The translations under genes were made by a program, and so were the position numbers. Positions 1 to 10,819 of a stretch of 64,000 nt of DNA are shown one piece after another; positions within the stretch are counted from its first letter, which is position 1; each line of letters opens with the position of its first letter. The notes beneath the pieces are model-generated. The model saw only the letters and a program-made list of their open reading frames with translations. It made no database searches and was not told the DNA's origin. This stretch comes from Rhizomucor pusillus. Taxonomy: Eukaryota > Mucoromycota > Mucoromycetes > Mucorales > Lichtheimiaceae. The stretch lies in contig FWWN02000177.1 in the NCBI GenBank assembly GCA_900175165.2, positions 1 through 64,000 on the forward strand, given 5' to 3'.

Positions 1-283
1 GGAGGTCGTCCATATCCAAGGATTCATCCGTGGATGGTCGATCTATGACTTCCCCGCCGGATCAACGGCCAACCTTTAAAACGCGTTTGGTCTATAATCC
101 ATTGGATGACGTTTAGGAGCCGTAGCGTCGGGGGAAATCTTTCCTGATGTTCTACTCGGGGGGAGACGTCTCGGGATTTTTTCGACGTCCAAGACATGGA
201 TATCCACGTAGAAGNNNNAAAGGCATAGAGACATCCAGCCGACAACAGGGCGCCCTAGATCATAGTGTGCTTGGATGACCTCC
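1..283 (+). repeat. Left inverted-repeat arm
   Basis: Pairs with 829-1111 (coordinate sum 1112) without a visible mismatch. Short internal motifs resembling the ends occur, for example TGGATGACG near 103-111 and TGGATGACCTCC at 272-283. Such repeated sub-terminal motifs are common transposase-binding sites; that role is inferred here. Confidence 0.85.
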
Positions 284-828
284 TTACCTGCGCATACACT
301 GGATGGCTTCCACTTACCTTTGTGTCCTTATATTGCTTGATCCCTTACGGTTACCTCATCTTCTCTGGAGTCTAACTGCTTGTTTGAGCGGATTTTCAGT
401 GAGCTCCGTATAATTGACTAGATTTAGAGTGAGATAGTATATAGTATAGACTGACAGCGTGATAACAAGGTAGATTGAGAGTGGGGAACCGACGAAACTG
501 ACACGTGCGGTGCAATCAATTTGTGGGATAATGTCCGCTCAGGCGTATGATACACAATTTGCAGCACAGTACAGACGACTCCAAAATCTATATTGCACTC
601 TTCGAAATTACAATTCTCGTAAAAGACGTAAAAGGTGTTTTTCTCTATTCGTGCTCAGGCGAGATTTTAAGGACTGCGAAGGGATCTAAAGTACAAGGTT
701 GGTACTAAGGAATGTAACTAATTTGCTAACTGATTGCTTTCATAGGTATAAGGTTGGCGCGAAAGACTTAGATCGAGGCTAGTCGAGGCTAGTGAGTACG
801 GGCATGTCGGAGCGTGGAGTCTTACAAT

Positions 829-1111
829 GGAGGTCATCCAAGCACACTATGATCTAGGGCGCCCTGTTGTCGGCTGGATGTCTCTATGCCTTTNNNNCTT
901 CTACGTGGATATCCATGTCTTGGACGTCGAAAAAATCCCGAGACGTCTCCCCCCGAGTAGAACATCAGGAAAGATTTCCCCCGACGCTACGGCTCCTAAA
1001 CGTCATCCAATGGATTATAGACCAAACGCGTTTTAAAGGTTGGCCGTTGATCCGGCGGGGAAGTCATAGATCGACCATCCACGGATGAATCCTTGGATAT
1101 GGACGACCTCC
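829..1111 (-). repeat. Right inverted-repeat arm
   Basis: Reverse complement of 1-283, including the N run. It ends with GACCTCC at 1105-1111 and is followed by AATGCTAAG. The reading frames inside both arms are identical only because the DNA is duplicated and show no recognisable protein. Confidence 0.85.
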
Positions 1112-1320
1112 AATGCTAAGTTTAAAAATGGAAATTTGGGTCTGTGCAGGACATAAACGAGAGCAAAAATCGAGAAGTGCATATACATTCAAAGAGAGGG
1201 GAATTTGAGGATGAAAATGACACCAAACAAGCGCTAAAATGAAATAATAATAACAATAATAATAATTTTATTTGTAGCGAGGCCAGAAAAGAAGCAACAT
1301 AGTGCAACTGAACACAACCG

Positions 1321-1403
1321 CCGGCCTTAGCTCAGTTGGTAGAGCGGGAGACTGTAGTGTTACTGTTATCTCTAGGTCACCTGTTCGAATCAGGTAGGCC
1401 GGA
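1321..1403 (+). tRNA. tRNA-Tyr (GUA) with a 10-nt intron
   Basis: A complete cloverleaf can be folded. The acceptor stem is CCGGCCU (1321-1327) with AGGCCGG (1396-1402) and discriminator A at 1403. The D arm is 1330-1345. Anticodon stem GGAGA (1347-1351) pairs with TCTCT (1369-1373). The anticodon GTA is at 1354-1356. The T arm is 1379-1395 with loop TTCGAAT. A 10-nt intron (1358-1367) follows the purine after the anticodon, the canonical position in nuclear tRNA-Tyr. The C1-G72 pair is the known identity feature of eukaryotic tRNA-Tyr. It begins about 210 bp right of the palindromic element. Confidence 0.95.
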
Positions 1404-2741
1404 CAACTTTCATTCTCAACTTTTGGTAAACTTTTAAGCAATTTTGCGGAGTTTGGTCTCCGTAACGCCATTCTTTTTGCGCTACGAGCCCACGAAGAAA
1501 TAACCACGAGGGAGAGATTACAAAATAGATAGGTGGTTGAGCGATGCTTTATTCTTTTGTTCTGAGGGTTATTTATACTGTTACGTCTATTCGGTTTTGC
1601 GACAATAAAGGGAATGGTTAAAAGGATATAAATGTGTGAGCAAGTGAGCGGAGGTTTGTACAATGGAGATGTGTCTAAAAAGTGGATAAGAACATGGCAG
1701 CCGGCGGCGAAGTGTCCACAAAGGGAACGGACAAGTCCGTGTATGACATTTCTGTGTAAAGTAAACACCAAAAGAAAATAAGCTTGAATACGAGAAGATA
1801 CCGTAATGATCAAAAGCAAGTTTGCTAATTTTGACAACAAGCCATGTACTATTATTTCTAAGGTACAACTTAACACAGTTTCTACTCTTGCTGCATAGCT
1901 ACCCTAATTCCACCCTTGCTTCTGGCCCTTTTAGATGCCTGTCGACGTGCGCCCGGCCAGTGCATACATCGGTCCCTTCGTGCATACGATCGTGCGCAAG
2001 AAATCAGGGGGCGTCGATTAAGAGAAGCAAGGACCAACGGATTATCAGTGGGCCCACTGGGGAGCATATTTTGCTACGGGTTTACGCTTGTACCGGTGTA
2101 CACCAGCAATATAGTACTAGAAGCAACACTAGGAGAAGCAGTGGCTATCATGGATCGTCGCAGGCACTCATATATCCTGAACTTATCAGACATCAACCAG
2201 CAAACTGCAGTGGAAATCATTGAAAGGGAATACTACTCATGAGGCGGATAATATAAAGTAGCAGTTACTTCGTTCGGGGGAAAACAAACGGTAAGAATAT
2301 GTATCCAGATGGTTTATGGCTAGAAATAGTACTGGTAACTACCGAATCTTCGATTGCTATGGACATATAGGATCTACAACTCTTCTATCTTTAGTTAGCA
2401 GTCGCGGCATCCCGTTTAATATCAGTAAAGTTCATTCGATTTCACAGTGCTATATCGATCAATATTGTCCTGGTTGCCGTATACGAATTACTGTCAGCAA
2501 CAGCATAAATTCTTCCAGTTTCGACGACCACATCGTTTATTCGACTGCGTAAGTTTAGCTGTGCGAAGAAAGCAGCCCAACGTTGGCTTCTTCTTTCCAA
2601 ATTAGAGAAACAGTACTGACCCTTCCACCCAGTAAATATTCTGTGATGACAGGAACTTGTGTTATGATTCTGCAAAAAAGTGATGATACAAATGGTATGC
2701 AGTAATGTAAGTAACGTACAGGAATTACTGGGTTATATATA
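1404..2741. other. Region without an assignable gene
   Basis: Several open frames occur on both strands but none matches a family I recognise. The best-looking is a plus-strand stretch about 2075-2242 that reads as an ordinary soluble protein tail. It lacks a convincing start and cannot be joined confidently to neighbours. The segment also contains the likely 3' flank of the MFS gene. Confidence 0.5.
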
Positions 2742-4924
2742 TCAAGTGTTAGCTCTCTCTCTAGCTGCTTTCCACATCTGAGGATTCTTTTTGACAAAAA
2801 TCATGGGCGCACCGAATATCAAAATGATCACACCGCATCCTGTGAAAAGAGGACCGGTGCCAAGTGCTCGCATAAGATCAGAAGACAAGAGTGAACCCAC
2901 ACCAGCCAGTAAATAACGGAGAAGATTATTGCATGCTATTCAACAACATGGCTCAGACTTTGATATACAAGCAAAGTGGTTTTGTAGCAACGCTTACCAG
3001 TGACAGAAGCGCTGCGAGTCTTGTGACAGTCTACTAAATAGGCTGTCAAAGTCACGTGCGGAAGCATGATACAGAATGCCTCTAAAGTGTCAAGTAGGAA
3101 ATGTCAGTGGTGGTCCATAAACTCTTATGCTACGAATTACCGAGGAAGCAGAAACAGATAGGAGCTGCGTAATGCAAATTTTCTTGGATTGACCAGCCAT
3201 ATGCAGATAAAGCGCCCAGATTGAGGAGACAAGCACCGCTGAGGACAGGGACGGACAGTCGCATCTCTGGTACAGGCTCAGCATTTGGACCTTTTTTTCT
3301 CAAATTACGACTGTAGACATAATCAGATATCCGGCCACCAAGGTTACCGCCAAGCATGCCGCCAAACGCCAAAGGCAAATAACAGAGACCGGTAGTACCT
3401 GAGTCTAGATGATATTGGTTCGCAAATGTCCAAGCAAAGGTCGTATTGACGAGATAATACACACCGAACCTGTGTCATTAAAAAGGGTTAGATTAGGCTC
3501 TGTCTCAGCAATTTGTCTCTTAGACTATAATACTTACATGATACCAAGAAACCACACTGCAATGAAGACATTGATAAACCGCAGTAGAGACAGTGCTTGA
3601 AGCGGGTTTGAGATTCTGGACTTTTGCTTCTTTTCAGGTTCTTTCTGCGGACGGAAAGTCTCTGGGAGAAAGAAGAAAATTGAGAGCCAGTTGCATGCTG
3701 TAAACGCTGCGACGAACGCAAAAGTAGCTCTCCAACCAAATCCTTCAGTCAGATAACCACCGACGATAGGACTATGTAGATTCAGTTAGCCACAACCTTC
3801 TAGTCATTATTATTGATTCGGAAAACAACTTACCCGATAGCAGGTCCGACGATAGGACCAAGAACATACCAAGAATAAGCTCGCCCACGTTCGTGAGAGT
3901 CAAATACATCGGCCAGAGTGCCCGCACCCATAGACATAACCTGAAAAAAGTAACATGTTATTTCATATCGAACTTGCATTTGCTGCAAAATTTTATACTT
4001 ACCGAGCAAGTGCCGACCGCACTGACGCCTCTAAACACAATTAGCATGGCAATATTTACAGACACAGCACAGCAAATGTTGCCAACGATGGAGATAGCGA
4101 ACGATATCAGATAGATGTTTTTACGCCCTAAAATAATTCGCGGGTAAGTAAATATGATTAGGATAGTGATAGAATAAGATGCGATAATTACCATAGACAT
4201 CACTCCAGGATGCCCATGGAAGAGGCTAAATATGTAGCAAATGGCATTAAAAAGTTGCATATGCTTAAAAAAAGTAACTGTATACTTACAAAGATTGCAC
4301 TCATGAAAATGAAAAGTGAGACTAGAATAGTATGCATAAATTGAGTGCATAAAAAGAAATCATCTCCAAGAATTCAACGTACCTGATGCGTTGACTGCAG
4401 TGTCACTGGTCTGAAAATCTTTTTGCACATATGTCAGGGCAGGAAGCTATGACATTTCGGTGTTGATCTCGAGTTCAAAGTATATGCAAGCACATGATTA
4501 CCTACATAGACAGATGACGAAATGGGTGATCTATACACATCATTGATAAGATGACTCAGTACAGTTTAGTAGAATACAAAATGTTCTGCAATGTATGTAC
4601 GTACGAAGCACCAGCAAGTGCAATGATCAAAAGGATGCTATATTTCTTTGCAAGTGAAAATTGTCGCGGATCAGGAAGTTCGTCCAGTGATGAGCGCTTT
4701 TTCCAAAATTTCCACCACGGTCTTTTTTTCACAGCGGTTGCCACATCAAGGGATTCTGGCTTGTCATGGATTACGATAGACGCTGGACCTGGACCTTCTT
4801 TAAGTGATTTGATATCTTGCGTGGATGATAACGTCTTTTCGTTCTCCTCTTTATTCTGGTTTGCTCTTGCAGCTGATATGTTGTTTATTTCAAACTCTGT
4901 ATGCTTCTCCGTGGTTACTGACAT
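2742..4924 (-). CDS. MFS transporter, DHA1 drug/polyamine-H+ antiporter type
   Basis: A multi-exon major facilitator gene, predicted to export drugs, polyamines or similar small molecules by proton antiport at the plasma or vacuolar membrane. The first exon (from 4924) gives a hydrophilic N-terminal tail of about 85 residues and then the first membrane helix. Later exons give the loop 2-3 motif DVYGRKN (about 4110-4230), helices around 3990-4110, and the DHA1 stretch with GAGTLAD and HERGRAYSW (about 3860-3950) before a Gly/Pro-rich helix. Further exons continue at 3488-3840, 3130-3470 and near 3000-3090. The last exon ends APMIFVKKNPQMW and stops at 2742. At least ten small exons are needed. 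An in-frame upstream Met lies at 4975; I prefer 4924 (MSVTTEKH). Substrate cannot be told from sequence. Confidence 0.82.
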
Positions 4925-5011
4925 TGCGCGGTGACGAAGGAAATGAGAAGCAACAAAGAAAGCTGGTTTGTACAAGCACGCAGAACAGAGTTTTTTGTAA
5001 TGTCCATGCTT

Positions 5012-6138
5012 TTAAAGATCTGACGGGGAATCCTTTTCCCCCTTTGAAATGGAGCCACGGACCGGTTGACCACTGGTTACACCGAGATCAATGAGCTTAC
5101 AATACAGAGTTCCCATACTGTTCTCGTATTTACGAATAATTCGCCAGCGATGGATAACCATACGTTCCAAGAATTCATGTGCATCAGACCTTGCATGCTT
5201 CGTCGACATTATAAGGTGGATCAAACAAAACCCGCATAGTCGGAGAGAGATAGGCTCCGAGCTCATCTGGTAGGACCTGTTTCTCAAACATAAAAAATTC
5301 AAAGTTTTAAGTCAGGGGTAAAACTTGACCCTTCCGTCTCATTAATGTAAACGTACCTTTGATGTCGGGATTGCTTCGTGTATCGCGCTCATATACTCTA
5401 CAATTTGCTGGATGTCATACGTGGGCGAAGCAATGATCGCCTACACCTTCCCCATTAGTAAATTCCATCTTAGATCACGTAAAACATGTGGGAAAAGCTT
5501 TTCCCTGTCTTTACCAAAGCAACATCGTCAACAATGTCCCTGTCGGAAATTGCCACCTTGAACGCTCCTAAGCCGACAACGCAGCATGGGGGTGGCTGCA
5601 TTGCATCTGCAGTGCAGGGTTCTGTATCCACCAGTAGTAGCTCTTGGTCGACTATCCGTAGAAGCGACTCTAGCGTGCTGGCCAGCATACTGATGCGTTC
5701 GATCGGTATTGTCTCTGGATACACAAAGGGTACTATGTCAGTACTCTCGGCGTTCTCGCTGCTCAACGCAGAGTGCGATATGCAAAATATGGAAGGCAGA
5801 GGGAACGGGCTAGCTTTGTGTTTCAAAAGTGACGATAACCCGCTGCATGCCGTGGCACTCTCTTCCACGCTGCGCTTAGGCTTCCAATGCTTATCTATGC
5901 CTTGAACGTTATCGGTAGCAGAACTGCACACGCTGGTACTCGAACTAGCCGACATGTCTGTAAGATTCTTGTCAGAATTCTCCTCATCTGCGTAGTCATT
6001 GGATTCAATGCCGAGGATGGCCGATTGACAGGAATGGTCAATGCGCGTGGAGCTGGAGGCGCTGGTAGACGTTGGAGGAGGCATGGCGCTCCAGGAAGCA
6101 GATTTCCGATGACGCATGGAACCACGAGAAACTAGCAT
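5012..6138 (-). CDS. Unassigned protein; last exon frame uncertain
   Basis: Not recognised. Exon 1 (6138 to about 5486) is open from an ATG and encodes a Ser/Thr-rich N-terminal third, then a more ordered part with residues such as ERISMLASTLESLL. A short intron with a TACTAAT branch motif leads to about 5445-5357 (AIIASPTYDIQQIVEYMSAI). A third exon begins at 5276. There the phase set by the splice sites reads VLPDELGAYLSPTMRVLFD and stops at 5184, whereas another frame stays open to 5012 and looks like protein (HRWRIIRKYENSMG). A frameshift or a missed intron near 5185-5195 would reconcile them. The gene lies 92 bp downstream of the RhoGAP stop in the same direction. Confidence 0.5.
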
Positions 6139-6229
6139 CGTAAGTATCGTATATATATACTGTAAATTAAATACAAGGGAAAGGGGACAAGGAGTAACTA
6201 TGCTGCAGAACTGGGATAGGTGTAGATAT

Positions 6230-9200
6230 TCATGATTTTTCTGACACTAACGGATCTACTGTCCACTTTGCATTGCTGTCCTCTAATTCTTCTTCCTCTG
6301 CATCATCTTCAATATCTTCCCCTAGACTGCCGTTATTTTCAATCTCGAGATCTTCAACGTCGTCTTCGTCGTCAGCGACTACAGCATTTCCTGCAATCCA
6401 ATGTTAGCAGGGTTGTCATTATGCATACAACTGAGCAGCGTATATACCATTTTCCAATCCAACCATAGACAATGGTACACTGTCCATGTAATGGACGCTG
6501 TTACGATTATTTCTTCCTTGATCGTCGCGTAATATACGTGTGTTATGTGGAGACCTTGACATCACCGCTGCATGTGCCGGGACCTGCTCCGTAGGATGGA
6601 TGTCGGCCGTGGTTGATGTGAAGTAGCCGCTTTCCTCGTCTGTCGAGGATGATGACAGCGACCTGGAATTTTTGCTACTGTTATATCCAGCGGGTATTGA
6701 TGAATCATCGTTTGTCCAGAAAATATACTCGAATTCACTGAGAAAGAGACTGAAAATGCTGGAAGGTATCTTGAGTGTAGGTGAAAAGATAATGCCGACG
6801 TTCCGTGCGTTCATTTTATTCGTTTCCGAATGCTGGACAACACGGATCAAGTGGGCGCAGAGTACACGAAGCAATGTGTAGTTTGCGAGTGGTAGCATGG
6901 ATACGAGACGCCCGAGTTCATTGACTCGCTCTTGTCTATCCACCAAGTCTGAAGTTTTCGGCAAAGTTAAATTCCTCTTTTAGATACTAGGTCCCATAAG
7001 CTTACCAATAACCGGTATGAATTCACCAAGAAGCTCCTGCGTTAACACATTTCCTGGGAGCTCTCGCAACCACATTTTCAAGACGCCAGCAACGGCGTGG
7101 ATATCGTGGTACTCGCCAGATTCCAGCAAGTTGAAGTCCGGTACTAAGCATATATATAGCGATTATTAGTTCCGAGTTACGTGCAAGCCATGATATCTAT
7201 TTACTCGAATCAAACTGCTGCTTGAGAGACTTGATCTTGACAGCACTTCCACTGAGTCTGTAAATGCCTTCCTCCTGCGTGGCTTTTTTGGCTTCCAGGT
7301 ACTCTATACATCTATAAACGATAGCAGGAAGCTCACATTTAGGGGATACTCTTGATTTTTTGACTGCTTCCTCCAACGGCACCCCAAAGACTCTTAACAT
7401 CGGAGGAGACAAAGTGCTAGGTGTGGCGCACAGCGCTTTTGGAGAAACCGGCTCCGTGCTGTTGGAATCACTGGAGGAACGCGATAAAAATCCGCGCAAC
7501 CCGTTCGCTGGCGACATGCTGCCGAGAGCCGTGTCGCCTGTAAAGATTCTTCTCGTCCAAAATGTCCTTCGGCCCGCTTTCTTTCTCTTTTCTTCGCTGG
7601 ATTCATCCGTGGGCGACTGCGGGCCACTGCTGCTGCCATTGATACCGCAACTCTGGATCACGACCTGGCCAAGTGATCCTCGTCTGTGCGTATTCTGCTT
7701 TGAAGTGAGGTATGCTTGGTCCATACTTGATCTCTGTCGCAAAGGTGGCCGCTCGTTTGTGATTATGCTGACAGCTGTGTCTGATATAGCTGATTCATTT
7801 GGCTGCACTGACGTATCCGAGTTTGACCGCTGCGGGAGGTAGTATCGAGGTGGCGGTAGAATAACGCTGGAAAGGAGTTTGTTGTTAGAATCAAACAAGT
7901 TCCTTTGCTGTCCTTCCTGAGCCTTGGCAAGAGGCACCGCTGCAATTGGACGTATATCATCCTTTGATATTTTTCGACTCGTTGATGTGCTGGGTGAAGC
8001 AGGTCTCGGTAGCGACGAGTTCTCGTTGCTTTTCTTTTCCTTGGCGCTCGCAAATTGGCATCGTGTGAGCGCCTCTATCCATTCGTCCCTTTCTGCATCA
8101 GACTCGGCGCATAGTATATGTCGATGTACGCCGCTGCCGGGCGACGATGCCTTCTTAGGCTCGACTATCATAAATGCATGCGCTGCATCGTTCGATGTGG
8201 CAACACCCGCGGGTGTGTGATGTCGCACAATTTGCGTATCAGGAATATGGATTGTGCCGACCAACGCGCCATTTTTCTAACAAACAGAGTAAGGTCTTTG
8301 AGTCAGTAGTATCTTTACCTACGTAGTCTTAAAGATACGTACAGACTCGTAGTATTTCAGCACATATTTCTGCAATACAAAATATCGCGTTTTCCATCCA
8401 CGAAAGTTTTTGCTACGCTTCGTAAGGTAACCTTCCTTGTAGCCAGAGTTACCCTAAAGAGTTTTGAGATATAAGTTTGCAGCTATTTTGACACTATCAT
8501 TCTATCAATCAACGTACCAATGATTTAAGTTGCTGGGTCTTGTCCACTTTGTTGGAACTAAGAAAGTCGCACAGAGGTTCCAAGTTTTGCCAGGGGATAT
8601 CCACCACGTGCTGCAGATATTTCTCAATTGCTAGCTATAGATACCAAAGTATGGAAAAGGAAAGAAAAAGAAAAAATAGAGAGAAAAATAATTAATATTC
8701 TTGTTTCACTGATTGAGGAATAAAAAAGACTGCATAAATAAGAACGACAATGTATTGAGTGAACCAACCTTTCTTTGATTTGCTTTATTAGGTGTATGTG
8801 TAGCAAACAGTGCCTTATCAGGTAGTTTGTTCACCTTGCTCTCCCTTGAACGCACCTTGTTAATCGACTTTAGCTGTGCATCCAGTGCCAAAAAGTCAGA
8901 GTACAGCTTTTCAATCCTCCAGAGCTCGTCGCTGCCCCTCTGTACTGAGATTGTAAAAGAAATGACGCCTTTGCCTTTGTGATTGGTCGTAATATTGGAT
9001 CCGAGCACTTTAACCGATAGCTCGTCAAGTGAATTTTCAATGACCTTAGATGCAGGCGGCATTTCGTCTTTAGCAGTAGCGAAAAAGTGCTGAGGTGGAG
9101 GATTTTGAGATATGGCCGGTTGCGACGAAGCTCGACGAACGTGGCGTTGATGTTGCTGGTGGGGCGGTGGTGCTGGTGGGCGAGGGGGTGGTGGCGACCA

Positions 9201-9854
9201 TAGTCGTGTATCACGTTGCTGTTGTTGCCCATCTTTTCTGCTGTGAAGTAGCAAAGATTCTTGATATTTGGCGAATACCTGTGCATCTTTGTCGAGGATA
9301 ACGCTTACAGGAGACCGTGATTTTTTGAAAGTTGGAGATACCGGTCTGCTTGACGTGAACGACGATCGCGGAGGCGACGATGGGTCCATAGCTGTTGTCT
9401 CATCCATACTTTTCGCTGGTCGTACAACAGTTGGACTTGCTCCTGCTGCTGAGCTATCCTGTAAATCAGCAGAGCAATTATGCTGGCGATAAGGAGATCG
9501 AGGCGGAGGTACGGGACAACTGCTGTTGCTACTACTCCCACTGCTGCTACTGCTCTGACTGCCTCTGAGTGGGGACTGCTGATCGTCATCCACAACAGCT
9601 GGCGGTTCCTGATACTCATGTCCGTTGCATTTTTCAAGTTGCAGGAGCTGTTGCCGTGCTGTTTCCAGTTGTGTCAAGAGGTTGTTGCGATCTATTCTGG
9701 CTCTTGACAGCTCTTCTTGAAGATCCTGAATAACTGAGCGTTGTTTTTCAACAATTTTCCACAATTGTTGCTCGTTTTGACGTAGACTGCTGTTCACGGA
9801 TATCGTTTCATTACTGCAGATTGTGAATGGCGGAGGGTCAGTTGTCATAGGCAT
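6230..9854 (-). CDS. BEM3: RhoGAP with PX and PH domains, Bem3-like
   Basis: Predicted GTPase-activating protein for Rho/Cdc42-type GTPases in polarised growth. Domain order in about 1,080 residues: an N-terminal coiled coil (about residues 20-80, QQLWKIVEKQRSVIQDL); a Ser/Pro-rich linker; a PX domain (about 9040-8790 continuing at 8640-8510); a PH domain (about 8470-8060, GYLTKRSKNFRGWKTRYF); a low-complexity linker; and a C-terminal RhoGAP domain (about 7390-6720) with VFGVPLEEAV, EEGIYRLSGS carrying the arginine finger, and KMNARNVGIIFSPTL. An acidic tail ends at 6230. PX-PH-RhoGAP order is that of yeast Bem3. The chosen ATG (9854) follows a strong pyrimidine tract on the coding strand. 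At least six introns interrupt the gene. Confidence 0.88.
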
Positions 9855-9884
9855 ATTATGGTATGTACAAATAAAGTGTAAAGG

Positions 9885-9990
9885 AGGAACAAATAAAGCA
9901 ATTAGTAAGGAAGTCAAAAGAGTAAAGGAGAAAGAGAAAGAAAGGAAGGAAGAAAAAGACGAAAAAGAAAGATATTGAAAACAAGGGGCG
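9885..9990 (-). promoter_or_regulatory. Pyrimidine-rich 5' tract of the RhoGAP gene
   Basis: On the minus strand this is almost pure C/T immediately upstream of the RhoGAP start. Similar tracts precede the ceramidase and the 2H-like gene in this window. Pyrimidine-rich stretches next to transcription starts are common in fungal promoters; no specific factor site is claimed. Confidence 0.5.
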
Positions 9991-10819
9991 GGAAAAGTTT
10001 GTCTTTTTACGTGCAAGACAAGAAACAACAGGAATCGAAGGTTTCTGACGAGACAAACGAACAAAAAAAAGAAGGTTGTCATGTATATATATGTACATTC
10101 AGGAGTCTGCGCGGAACCAGACTTGCGTTCACTCGATTTAGTAAAGTCTATTGTTTTGGTGGGCGTTTTGAGGGACCCAGTAGCACAGAGAAGAACGTTG
10201 GAATCTGCACTGTCTCTTGCAGATGAAAACAAAGCTGGTATAATGGATCAATTGAGAATGGGCGCTCAGACGGCAAGGGATACAAAGAAAAAAAATATCT
10301 TATATCCAAGTAGGTGGACCTAGCGGCAGACTTCTCCTTGCTGTCAGTGCCGAGACAGCAGGGGTGGAAGCGTTGGGAGACAAGAATCGGTGTGAGAGAA
10401 TGATTGTTCAAGAGGAAGACAGAGCCCAATCTGGGTGAGTGAGAATCTGCGAAAAGAGGGGCCTGCAGATCTCTCGCTTCTGTTCTCCAAGCAACAGGAA
10501 AATCTTGTGCCCCTGAATCCTTTTCGACATATTAGATAGTCTGTTTTCTTTCCTTGTTTGAAGTATGCGCATTCTGAGCAAATTTCGTTGTGCCCGCATG
10601 ACATGTTGATAGAAATGAAAACGCAGCTCGTGTTTAGAGAATGATGAAGCAGTCATGCACAGATCTAATACCCAAATTTTATATGCACAGTCGCCGCACT
10701 CCCTACGCGATATTTCTTTGGGAGACAGGCTGGGGGAAGAACAATCGACGTAAATTGTTACAATATTTATGTAATGTGTCACTGGTTATTGGGGCATAGA
10801 ATATCACTGCATTCGAGAA
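9991..10819. other. Intergenic region between RhoGAP and UbiB-kinase genes
   Basis: Only short, unrelated open frames are present and none shows family motifs. It should contain the RhoGAP promoter and the 3' flank of the kinase gene. Confidence 0.5.

Larger units (their letters stand above)
1..1111. mobile_element. Foldback/MITE-like element with perfect long inverted repeats
   Basis: Bases 1-283 and 829-1111 are exact reverse complements, including a run of four N at 215-218 that mirrors four N at 894-897. The spacer (284-828) has no convincing coding region. The outer end begins GGAGGTCGTCCA and each arm's inner end carries nearly the same 12 bases, so each arm is itself bounded by short inverted repeats. 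No transposase is visible, so any movement would need an enzyme from elsewhere. The window starts on the first base of the left arm, so the element could extend left and a target-site duplication cannot be checked. A foldback or MITE-type element is inferred; an assembly duplication is the alternative. Confidence 0.7.

Noticed and set aside
24..245. Identical 73-codon frames in both arms of the palindrome
   Set aside because: They are identical because the DNA arms are identical; they include unknown bases and show no protein family.
1259..1270. Short AAT-rich microsatellite near 1245-1270
   Set aside because: Ordinary low-complexity AT sequence without further structure.
7360..7842. 160-codon plus-strand frame inside the RhoGAP gene
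   Set aside because: Shadow of the Ser/Pro-rich linker exon on the opposite strand; no start context or motifs.
10344..10782. Cys-rich minus-strand frames upstream of the RhoGAP gene
   Set aside because: Cys spacing does not fit a zinc finger, frames overlap in several phases and no splice-supported gene can be built.
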